A stretch of DNA of 22,500 bases, taken from assembly GCA_030849075.1 (NCBI GenBank), contig JASAOO010003125.1:1-22500 (forward strand). The letters are read 5' to 3'. This document shows positions 15,962 through 22,500 of the stretch, piece by piece (position 1 is the first letter of the stretch; each line of letters starts with the position of its first letter). The translations under genes and the position numbers were made by a program. The notes beneath the pieces are model-generated. The model saw nothing but the letters and a program-made list of their open reading frames with translations, did not search any database and was not told where the DNA came from. The DNA is from Zelonia costaricensis. Taxonomy: Eukaryota > Euglenozoa > Kinetoplastea > Trypanosomatida > Trypanosomatidae.

Positions 15962-17797
15962 TCATGCACCGACGGAGGCGTTGAGGGCGCGGCACACCTC
16001 TCGCAGCGTTGGCGTGGCGGCCTCGGCACGTGGCGGCGGGTGCACCGCAAACGAAGGCACTGCCCACGCGGTTCGTGGGTTGCGGGGCCGTGCGTGTTGC
16101 GGCTGCCCCCACGCTGGATCGCGCTGGCGCACCGCGGTCGGAGATGGGGTGCGGGCCCGCAGTGCGTTCAGCACCGGGCTGGCGGCCGCGGCTGGCGTCG
16201 CTGCGGTGCGGCGGTGCGGAATGGGGGAGAAGAAGTAGCTTGACGAAGACGAGCCTGATGCCGGCCGTGGCGCTGGCGGACTTCGACTTCTTCGCGCAGT
16301 GCTGCATCGGGCGGTGGCGACCGTCGACGATGACGCCGTAGTGGGCCGCTCGCGGCCTCCGAGGGCGGAGGTCACGACGCGGCAGTCGCTCCCAGACGCA
16401 TTCTGGCGCGCCCTCTGGGTGACACCGGAGCTCCAGCGCGCCGAGAGCGGGGCTGCCGCACTGCGCTGGCTAGCGGGCCGCGCTGGAGATGGGGTCGGGC
16501 CCAGCGGCGGCGTTCCACTGCCTCCGGCCCACCACCACGTCGGTGCCGGTGCCCAAACCCGAGCCGCCCTCACCGGCTGCGTGATGTGTGAGGCAGGGCT
16601 GGCAGTTGCACCCGTCGAGCTCACCGACGCGGGGGGCTGGGCCCTCGCGGTGTGCCGAGGGGCGTCGTGTTGGCTCACAGATGGGGCGGCGCGGGTTGCC
16701 GACAGCGGCGAGTGAGCCGTAAGCGCGTCGCGTGTTCTCCTCCCGCGTGGGTCCGGTTGCGCAACCCGCTCCCGTGCTCCACAGGGCATCGTCTTGTCGT
16801 CTGCGCTGACATCGCTGTCGACGGGGCTCTCGGCGCGGACATCAGCAGTGCTGCGCTCCAGCCCGTACTCGCGCTCCCACGGCTGCAGCACACGCACGCG
16901 GCTCTCCCCATGCGACACAACAGGAAGGTCGTCCACGGTGTCGTCCAGACGAGCCCTGCGGCGCCGCAGCGACGTTGCAGGTGGACAAGTGTCAGCAGAC
17001 TCTAGAATTCCCGCGGCACACCGTGTGTGCTGCGCATCGCGCAGCTTCGCGTACTCTACGGAGTAAAGACGCTTCAGCAGTTGCAGTCGGTCGACGCACT
17101 GCGTCTCCGCGTCCGGAGGCATCGCATCGTCTTGCGCGCCGCCGTCGTCAATGTCGCAGCCCTCACCGTGTTCGACTGACGCCCATACACGCGCAGACGG
17201 TGGCATCAAGCTTAGCGGATAAACCACGCGGTCGTCTCCGCATGCGTCTACAGCATTGTAGGTGGGGAGCAGCTGATTGTGGGCGTCGCTGCAGTCGTGC
17301 AGTGGCCCGGCGTGCTGCCGACGCGGCCATGCGTGTGCGCTGCGGCCATCGCCAAGCTTCGCGGCAGCGGCAGCCGTGCGCGCCAGCTCCTCCTCTGGCC
17401 GTAGGAAGAGCTGCAGGGTGCGGTCGCACTGCTTCGCACGGTTCGGTAGCTGCGTCAGACGCCGGTGGGTGTGCAGCGTCTCCGTGCCGTACGGATACCA
17501 GCACTCCGCCGATGCATCCACGCGGGCGCTTCGCCGGGACGCGTCCGCGGGGAAGCCGTGGGCCTCGATGTGCGCCGCGAAGGCCGTGCCAGGACCGCGT
17601 GGCCGCCGCGACGGGTGCGGTGGCGCCTCCTGCGCAGGTGCGACGGCCGAGGGTGCGCTCGGTGCACCACGCGTGTCGCCCAAGGCAATCTGCGACGCGT
17701 TCTTCGCAGAAAAGGTACGACGACCATGGCGGCCGTCAAAGTGGAGGGCGGCATCGACGATGCCGCTGCGCGAGGCGGCGACGCCCTCGGTGGCCAT
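15962..17797 (-). CDS. conserved-looking hypothetical protein, 611 residues
   Basis: I do not recognise this protein. The first ATG of the frame is at 17797 (MATEGVAASRSG); four codons further upstream begin with GTG. It ends in TGA. The protein is Ala/Arg/Ser/Pro-rich and probably largely disordered. More ordered-looking segments are residues ~20-45 (a segment ending FSAKNASQIALGD), ~90-140 (a Trp/Tyr/His-containing stretch with LTQLPNRAKQCDRTLQLFLRP), ~225-250 (CVDRLQLLKRLYSVEYAKLRD, a likely helix), and ~300-320 (VRVLQPWEREYGL). The C-terminal third is Ser/Thr/Pro-rich with RTPSP-type sites. There are no transmembrane segments and no signal peptide. Codon use and GC-rich third positions match the neighbours, which together with its length supports a real gene. 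No function is proposed. Confidence 0.7.
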   Translation of the reverse strand: MATEGVAASRSGIVDAALHFDGRHGRRTFSAKNASQIALGDTRGAPSAPSAVAPAQEAPPHPSRRPRGPGTAFAAHIEAHGFPADASRRSARVDASAECWYPYGTETLHTHRRLTQLPNRAKQCDRTLQLFLRPEEELARTAAAAAKLGDGRSAHAWPRRQHAGPLHDCSDAHNQLLPTYNAVDACGDDRVVYPLSLMPPSARVWASVEHGEGCDIDDGGAQDDAMPPDAETQCVDRLQLLKRLYSVEYAKLRDAQHTRCAAGILESADTCPPATSLRRRRARLDDTVDDLPVVSHGESRVRVLQPWEREYGLERSTADVRAESPVDSDVSADDKTMPCGARERVAQPDPRGRRTRDALTAHSPLSATRAAPSVSQHDAPRHTARAQPPASVSSTGATASPASHITQPVRAARVWAPAPTWWWAGGSGTPPLGPTPSPARPASQRSAAAPLSARWSSGVTQRARQNASGSDCRVVTSALGGRERPTTASSSTVATARCSTARRSRSPPAPRPASGSSSSSYFFSPIPHRRTAATPAAAASPVLNALRARTPSPTAVRQRDPAWGQPQHARPRNPRTAWAVPSFAVHPPPRAEAATPTLREVCRALNASVGA

Positions 17798-17854
17798 GAC
17801 AGGTGCCACGCGCGGAGGGTGAGAAGGGGGGGAGAGAGAAGAGTGTGAGTAGAT

Positions 17855-17895
17855 CTAAATGTGTGTGTGTGTGTGTCTAGGGAGCAGATGAGAAA
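17855..17895 (-). promoter_or_regulatory. candidate spliced-leader acceptor of the 611-residue gene
   Basis: On the minus strand CTTTCTCATCTGCTCCCTAG is followed by (AC)8 and ATTTAG. The AG at 17856-17855 would give a 5' UTR of about 57 nt; the earlier CCCTAG is an alternative. A stronger pyrimidine tract closer to the gene has no AG until inside the coding region, so I do not favour it. Confidence 0.35.
17861..17876. repeat. (GT)8 microsatellite
   Basis: Perfect GT repeat upstream of the 611-residue gene. Confidence 0.95.
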
Positions 17896-18103
17896 GCGTG
17901 CGGGCGTCACGATAGTGGTTATGTGCGATGCCCAGGGTGGGAAGGGCTGGGGGAGTGACGCGGGAAGTGGAGTGCTTTTTATCGAAGGCGCAGCATCCAC
18001 GGAGGGGCGTGCCNAGTGAAGGCGTCAGAGGAGCGCTGAGCACACACGCGCGGGGTGCTCGGCCACAGACCGTCACGAGTCCACATCGACTCCTTCACTT
18101 GAA

Positions 18104-18120
18104 GTGTGTGTGTGTGTGTG
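18104..18120. repeat. (GT)8 microsatellite followed by a G-rich run
   Basis: GT repeat directly followed by a G-rich block, about 190 nt past the stop codon of the GPKOW-like gene, so probably within its 3' UTR. Confidence 0.95.
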
Positions 18121-18309
18121 GGAGGGGGGGGGTTGTGTGACACTTTGGCGGGCTTGCAGGAGGCACAGGGGAGAAGACTTGTTTCTTCGCAAGATAGGCG
18201 GCGCCGAGACGCGGAGGGTGGGAAGCTGCAGAGACGTGAGGAAGAGAGCCACACGTGCCACTCACTTCTACTTCGGCACCCCTCCCCTTTTTCTTCTTCG
18301 GCCCGTGCG

Positions 18310-19932
18310 TCACCGGGCTAGGGCACAGAGCTCGTCGGCCTGCAGCGTGATCACATTCTTGGTGCGGCTCATCTCCACCTCGACGGCGCTCAGGTCTCCG
18401 TCCGGGCCGCGGACGCGAGCCCGCACGACGCACATGTCGCCCCGCAGCGGCCCGAGCACGACCATTGCCCGGCCGCCCTTCTTGGGCACGACCGTCTCCA
18501 GCCCGTCGGCGCCGATGAGCTCGCGCGTCTCTGGCGCCGCGGCCGACGGCGCCGACGCCGACGCATCCACCCACTCCGTGAGCCGGACGCGGTTCTCGCT
18601 GCGCTGCACCGTCTTGACGACGCACTTCTTGCCGTACCAGTCCCCAGCCGCCTCCGTGGTGAGTCGGACAAGAAGGCGCGGGATCACCCACCAGCCCGTG
18701 CCGGCGGCGTCGGTCGGCGACCCCGACGGGGGCGCCGGAGACGTGGACGGCGACGCGGCAGACCACGCGCCCGGCAGGCGTGCGTCCCCGTTGCCGCCGT
18801 CACCGCCCGTCCCCGTCGTGGGCGACGAGGCATCGCTGTGAATGGTGTGCACCGGCCTGCTGGCTGGATCGGCCCTCCACGCGGCGTACATCGCCCGCTC
18901 CACGTACCCGGCGGGACGCACGTCGTGGAAGCCCACCTTGGCGCGGCTGCCATCGAGGAAGACAGCCTCGAGACGGCGCCCCTGCGGGTCCACCCGGGCC
19001 ACCTCGAACAGAAGCCGCGTCATGTCTGGAGTCAGCCGCCGGCCGTAGCGCTTCTCGTCCCCGGTGAAGGAGGCGGCGCTGCGGAAGTGCGACATCGCCG
19101 TGTGGGCCATGGCACTGGCGGACGCGTCGTGCGCCACGTCGGGCGCCTGCGTCCCCGTCGCTGCGGTAGAGGATGACACATTGGCCGCGGTGGGACGGGT
19201 GTGGCTGTGGTGCTGCTGCTGCGCTGTGAGAGGCGGCAGTGGGTGTGGGGGCAGGGGCGGCGGCGGCGCGGGAGTGGCGGAGGCGCTCGCACCGGGCAGC
19301 GGCTTGCGGAGACTCAGGACATCGCCGATGCGGACCTGGTGGCCCTCCATCGTGTCCTCGGCCGCCGACACGGTGCTCAGGAACCCGCCGGTGCTCAGCG
19401 GCACGTACGTGTGCACCACCTCGAACCCGTTGGGCGACGTCGGCGACGCCGTGGTGGCCGCCGTGTCGCCGTGCATGCGCTGCAGCAGCTGCAGGCCCAC
19501 CCGAGCCGGGGCTGGCGGCGGAGCAGGGGACGGTGTGCCGGTGAAGGGGGTGCCGAAGTCGATGTCGTGCAGCGCCTCACTGCCACCGCTGGGCCCGCCG
19601 AAGAAGAAGTCGCCGTCGCGTGCGGGCGGCGCACTGGGCTGTGGTGCAGCCTGTGCGCCCGCGCTGTGGGCGCCGGTCTCATGCGATTCCATGGCAGTCC
19701 CCATGCCCCCTGCACGACCGGCGCGACCCCCACTCGCCACAACCACGCCAACCGCACCCGTGCCGTCGTCGTCGTCATCGCTGGCGTACTGCTGCAGTTC
19801 CTGCAGGAAGCGTGCACGGGCGGTCGTGGCATGCATGCCGCGCACGTGGTTGACCTCGGACCGGCGGCCGGTGGTGGCGGCACGGCGAGCCCCCTCCGAG
19901 GCGGGCCGCTTCGCCGGCGGTGCCTCACTCAT
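18310..19932 (-). CDS. KOW-motif protein resembling splicing factor GPKOW/Spp2
   Basis: A 540-residue protein that starts at MSEAPPAKRPASEG and ends in TGA; 168 open codons upstream look like UTR. The C-terminal ~125 residues match the second KOW region of human GPKOW: WWVIPRLLVRLT, then DWYGKKCVVKTV, LIGADGLETVVPKKGG, AMVVLGPLRGDMCVV and a final hydrophobic strand-helix. An earlier segment (~305-350, LFEVARVDPQGRRLEAVFLDGSRAKVGFHDVRP) looks like another small SH3/KOW-like barrel. GPKOW (yeast Spp2) activates the DEAH helicase Prp2/DHX16 during spliceosome activation, in the nucleus. Its G-patch is not clear here: ARVGLQLLQRMHG at ~144-156 recalls the start of the Spp2/GPKOW G-patch but lacks the Gly-rich rest. 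The N-terminal region carries an acidic run (DDDDD, near residue 50) and Pro/Ala low complexity. The GPKOW assignment rests on the C-terminus; another KOW-domain RNA factor is possible. Confidence 0.72.
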   Translation of the reverse strand: MSEAPPAKRPASEGARRAATTGRRSEVNHVRGMHATTARARFLQELQQYASDDDDDGTGAVGVVVASGGRAGRAGGMGTAMESHETGAHSAGAQAAPQPSAPPARDGDFFFGGPSGGSEALHDIDFGTPFTGTPSPAPPPAPARVGLQLLQRMHGDTAATTASPTSPNGFEVVHTYVPLSTGGFLSTVSAAEDTMEGHQVRIGDVLSLRKPLPGASASATPAPPPPLPPHPLPPLTAQQQHHSHTRPTAANVSSSTAATGTQAPDVAHDASASAMAHTAMSHFRSAASFTGDEKRYGRRLTPDMTRLLFEVARVDPQGRRLEAVFLDGSRAKVGFHDVRPAGYVERAMYAAWRADPASRPVHTIHSDASSPTTGTGGDGGNGDARLPGAWSAASPSTSPAPPSGSPTDAAGTGWWVIPRLLVRLTTEAAGDWYGKKCVVKTVQRSENRVRLTEWVDASASAPSAAAPETRELIGADGLETVVPKKGGRAMVVLGPLRGDMCVVRARVRGPDGDLSAVEVEMSRTKNVITLQADELCALAR

Positions 19933-19968
19933 GACGTGCGGCAAGAAAGCAGGGGGTAGGAGGTTTTC

Positions 19969-19991
19969 TTTTTTTTTTTTTTGGGGGGGGG
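19969..19991. repeat. T14 run followed by a G9 run
   Basis: Two adjacent homopolymers, T at 19969-19982 and G at 19983-19991. On the transcript strand this is C9A14 inside the presumed 5' UTR of the GPKOW-like gene. Confidence 0.95.
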
Positions 19992-20275
19992 TGATGGAGG
20001 AGCTGTGGCGTGCACAGCCTCTTGCGTGCAGAGTGCAGTGGCGCGATGTTGTGGATGAGGTGTGCACGGGTGCGTGTGTTCGTGTGCGGTGAAGGGACGT
20101 CGATGCGAAGTAGGAGCGTTTTTGAGGTGTCGCCGTGGTGCAGTTCCACGCCGTCGTGCGGCAGTGTTCGCCTCCAACTCGTGAGGGGGCATAGACGCGA
20201 GCGCGTGTTGTGCCTCGACGTTGTCGCCACCGTCGTCGCTGCGGTTTGAAGGCTTGAGGTTGCTTAATCGAGAGT

Positions 20276-20304
20276 CTTAAAGAGAAGGGGGAATGGGAGA
20301 GATC
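20276..20304 (-). promoter_or_regulatory. candidate spliced-leader acceptor of the GPKOW-like gene
   Basis: On the minus strand TCTCTCCCATTCCCCCTTCTC leads to TTTAAG, with the AG at 20277-20276. The resulting 5' UTR would be about 343 nt. No clean tract plus AG is present closer to the ATG. Confidence 0.45.
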
Positions 20305-20518
20305 GGGGGGGGGGTGAGCTGAGGCACTGGCGCTGATGTCGCGCTGCCACAACCGCCTCTGTGTGTGTGTGGGCCGTGTCGCACAGACACAGGGGCACAC
20401 ACATCGGAACACAAGCAGGTCTCGACGCACGAGCACACGCGGAAGGGAGTACCAGGGTCACGCCGTCACCGTCTCCACCGCGCCGCAATGCGACGCCACG
20501 TCAGTGTGCAGGCGCAGA

Positions 20519-21334
20519 TCAGAATGGGCTGAAGCCGCCGCCGCGGCCGCCGCGGCCCGCTCCACCGCCGCGCCCGCGCCCGCCGTCAAAGAGCGAGAAG
20601 CCGTAGCCGCCGTCACCACCGCCACGGCCACCACGCCCCCGGTACGGACCGCCGCCGAAGCCGCCGCGGCCTCGACTCGGGCCGCTGCCACCGTACGACG
20701 CAGAGGGCCCATCGCGCCCGCGCCACAGGGTCGGTGCCTGGTCAGCGGCCTGCGTCACCTGCATGTACTCGAGGGTATCCGGGTCGACCTCCCGCAGTGC
20801 ATTGCGGGTGACGGCCATGTTGCGCCGGTGGCGTATATAGCGCGCCTGCTCCTCCTCGGACATGTTCGGGTTTGGCATGCGGTAGCGCCGCGGGCCCCCG
20901 TTGCCGCTGCCGCCGCCGCGGCCGCCGCGGTACCCCGTGAGCGCAGGGGCCGCGCCGTCCAGGAGCTCCGTGAAGCCGGCCAGGCTGCCCGGGTCCGGCA
21001 TTGCACTTTCGAAGTTATCGAGCGAGAAGACAACGCCTGGGCGTGCCTTGTGCTGTTCGGCCAGAAGCTGTCGCACCTTGGCGTTGCGCTCCTGCTCGTA
21101 CACCGTCGCCGTTCGTGGCTTCGCGGCAGGCTCCGCTGCGGCGGTGGATGACGTCACACCCGTTTCCGTCGCAGGGGCGGGGACTGCTTTGCTGGATGCC
21201 AGGCGCGGCGCATGGTGCCGCTTCGAGGCAGGCACAAAGGTCAGCTCCAACTCGTCCGACTCCTCCTGCGCGTCCTCGTCGTCGGACAGACGCCCCGCCA
21301 CGTCGTACGCTTGCCGACGGGTCGGCCAGCTCAT
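20519..21334 (-). CDS. RGG/GRG-box RNA-binding protein
   Basis: A 271-residue protein starting at MSWPTRRQAYDVAG and ending in TGA. Residues ~14-35 are acidic (SDDEDAQEESDELELTF). The middle has two likely helices: VYEQERNAKVRQLLAEQH (~78-95), and MSEEEQARYIRHRRNMAVTRNAL (~158-180) followed by DPDTLEYMQ. The last ~60 residues are a dense RGG/GRG/FGG array (repeated RGRGG and GGRG units) that ends GGFSPF. RGG boxes bind RNA or mediate protein contacts and are arginine-methylated in trypanosomatids (family knowledge); methylation here is inference. I see no RRM, LSm or zinc-finger motif, so this is not an obvious member of a named family. It sits 586 bp upstream of the GPKOW-like gene in the direction of transcription. 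Confidence 0.75.
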   Translation of the reverse strand: MSWPTRRQAYDVAGRLSDDEDAQEESDELELTFVPASKRHHAPRLASSKAVPAPATETGVTSSTAAAEPAAKPRTATVYEQERNAKVRQLLAEQHKARPGVVFSLDNFESAMPDPGSLAGFTELLDGAAPALTGYRGGRGGGSGNGGPRRYRMPNPNMSEEEQARYIRHRRNMAVTRNALREVDPDTLEYMQVTQAADQAPTLWRGRDGPSASYGGSGPSRGRGGFGGGPYRGRGGRGGGDGGYGFSLFDGGRGRGGGAGRGGRGGGFSPF

Positions 21335-22500
21335 GCTGATGATGTAGGCAACGCCCACACAAGCCTGACGCACCCCTAGTGGGGGTTGATGTGCGGTGTG
21401 CAGGTAAAGAGGATCGGCTAGGCGCACCACGGATCGGTCTACTCTAGCTGCGTATGTGGGGCACTGTGTGGACGGCGAGATGATCAAGGAGCAGGAAGGA
21501 AGGCGGGGAGCAGGGAGGATTCAGAAGCAAGCACAACAGAAGGACAGACGGACGTGGAGACAAACGCAAACTTCGCATTGTTACTCCGAGCTGCATCGTG
21601 CAACACCGCCACGGCTTCTCGAAGGACGATTCGAGGAGAACCTCGTGGCGGTCGTCTCAGCGACTCCGACGGCGATGGAGCAGAGCTGGTGCGCCGTGTG
21701 CGGGCACGGCATCTTCCAAGGTCGTGCATCAGCCGACCTCTCGTGCCGAGCGCATCGGCGGGGGAGGGGGGGGAGGAGAGGGCAAGGTCAAGTGTGCCTG
21801 CGGCAACAGCGCAAGGTGCCCCCGCATTGGTATGATTTTTGTTAGTGCACTTCCCTTTCCACGTTTGTGGGAGGCGAAAATGGATGCGTTGGGTCGCGGT
21901 GGGGAGGGGGTGGGGTGGCGCGTCCCGGCCTGGCTTTTCTTCGAGGCGCGCGGCCCCCTGCGTGGCCGATGGTGCGCCGTGGCAGCGACCGAGGCCGAGG
22001 GCCAGGGGCTGGCGTGCACTGGGGCAATCCTCTCCGACCGCACCCGGCGCCCTGTATGCGGCCAGCTGCACACCTCTTGCGTCACCTGCACTCTGCTTCT
22101 GCGCAGTGTGTTTCGGACGTGTGTATGTGTGTATGTCACGCAGCGGGAGGACACGCGAGAACTCTCACACCCACACAAGTTCGGGGTAGCGCACGAGTGG
22201 TCGCGAGAAACGAATAGGCGGAGGGGAGGGGGCTCGCGGCTGCTGCGACTCCGAGAGAGGACAAGAGGGCCCCTCGTAGTGTGCCACAGCATGTCACCGT
22301 CGTACCACGACTAAACCCGCTTCACACAACGACACACAGACCAACACACAGAGAAGAGGAGGAGGAGCAGGTAGGCCGGCAACACGTGATAGCAAGTCAG
22401 AAGCGAGTGGAGCGCATCTACGCGTTGAGTTGGAGGGAAGAGAAAGGCCGAGAGAGGAGGCGGTTGCGGGGAGCGGCAGAGGACGAGGGCGGATGGGACG
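21335..22500 (-). other. gene-free right end: long 5' flank of the RGG gene
   Basis: I see no supported gene in 1.17 kb. On the minus strand there are pyrimidine-rich blocks at about 22462-22434 and 22371-22350 (CTGCTCCTCCTCCTCTTCTC), which could be splice-acceptor tracts, and an AG-CATG at the RGG start itself. If a far tract is used, the RGG mRNA has a 5' UTR of roughly 1 kb. Otherwise this region is mainly the 3' UTR of a gene beyond the window. Frames of up to 238 codons exist on both strands but are low complexity and share no motif I know. Confidence 0.5.

Larger units (their letters stand above)
17798..18309 (-). other. intergenic region downstream of the GPKOW-like gene
   Basis: A 512-bp gap with two GT repeats, a G9-type run near 18125-18132, and one unresolved base (n at 18014). 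A pyrimidine-rich block on the transcript strand (about 17848-17820) precedes the 611-residue gene. No gene is seen. Confidence 0.65.
19933..20518 (-). other. intergenic region upstream of the GPKOW-like gene
   Basis: A 586-bp gap between the RGG-protein stop codon and the start of the KOW gene. It holds a T14G9 double homopolymer, a candidate acceptor, and a short GT repeat at about 20360-20370. Its reading frames look like Arg/His/Thr-rich translated UTR. No gene is seen. Confidence 0.65.

Noticed and set aside
18014..18014. Unresolved base n
   Set aside because: It is a single ambiguous base in intergenic DNA, most likely a sequencing or assembly uncertainty with no biological meaning.
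19414..19430. GGTTCGAGGT-like B-box sequence on the minus strand
   Set aside because: It lies inside the GPKOW-like coding sequence (NGFEVV) and no cloverleaf surrounds it, so it is not a tRNA.
19933..20436. 168-codon N-terminal extension of the GPKOW-like frame
   Set aside because: It translates homopolymer and CA-rich DNA (including a poly-Lys stretch from the A run) and precedes a clean start at 19932. The candidate acceptor at 20276 would remove most of it.
390..21334. An RNA-processing operon made of the PPR, exonuclease-Tpt1, KOW and RGG genes
   Set aside because: Trypanosomatid polycistronic units generally mix unrelated genes, and the SAC phosphatase in the middle argues against a functional cluster. 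No shared regulatory element was seen.
21598..22314. 238-codon plus-strand frame and overlapping minus-strand frames at the right end
   Set aside because: They have low-complexity composition, many overlapping frames of equal length, no motif and no supporting splice signals. Cys pairs in one frame (CAVCGH) are too few for a zinc finger.

Overview
The window looks like nuclear DNA of a trypanosomatid flagellate, most likely a GC-rich Leishmania/Crithidia/Leptomonas-type species; I cannot name the species. The reasons are as follows. All six convincing genes lie on the minus strand. None shows an intron. They are separated by 0.5-1.3 kb gaps full of (GT)n/(CA)n microsatellites, homopolymer G/C/T runs and polypyrimidine tracts followed by AG, which are the layout and trans-splicing signals of a kinetoplastid polycistronic unit. 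All six reading frames end in TGA, so UGA is a stop here.

Transcription should run from high to low coordinates. In that order the genes are: a short RGG-box protein (21334-20519); a KOW-motif protein resembling the splicing factor GPKOW/Spp2 (19932-18310); an unrecognised 611-residue protein (17797-15962); a fusion of an ERI1-type DEDDh 3'-5' exonuclease with a Tpt1/KptA tRNA 2'-phosphotransferase (15187-13424); a 2925-residue protein with an N-terminal FIG4-type SAC phosphoinositide phosphatase domain and a distant C-terminal DUF547-like domain (12154-3377); and a probable mitochondrial pentatricopeptide-repeat protein (2828-390). The right end (21335-22500) and the left end (1-389) hold no gene I can support.

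Neighbouring genes in such units are usually not functionally linked. Four of the six products are nonetheless RNA-related (RGG, KOW/Spp2, exonuclease-Tpt1, PPR). The SAC protein belongs to PI(3,5)P2 turnover on endolysosomal membranes.

The most noteworthy items are the exonuclease-Tpt1 fusion with both active sites apparently complete, the FIG4-SAC/DUF547 giant protein, an Arg-rich acid-free potential presequence upstream of the exonuclease-Tpt1 start, a near-perfect 15-bp-stem hairpin flanked by 8-bp direct repeats in the SAC 3' flank, and the lack of a clear G-patch in the GPKOW-like protein. Most other long frames, including a 1015-codon plus-strand frame, are GC-driven shadows of these genes.
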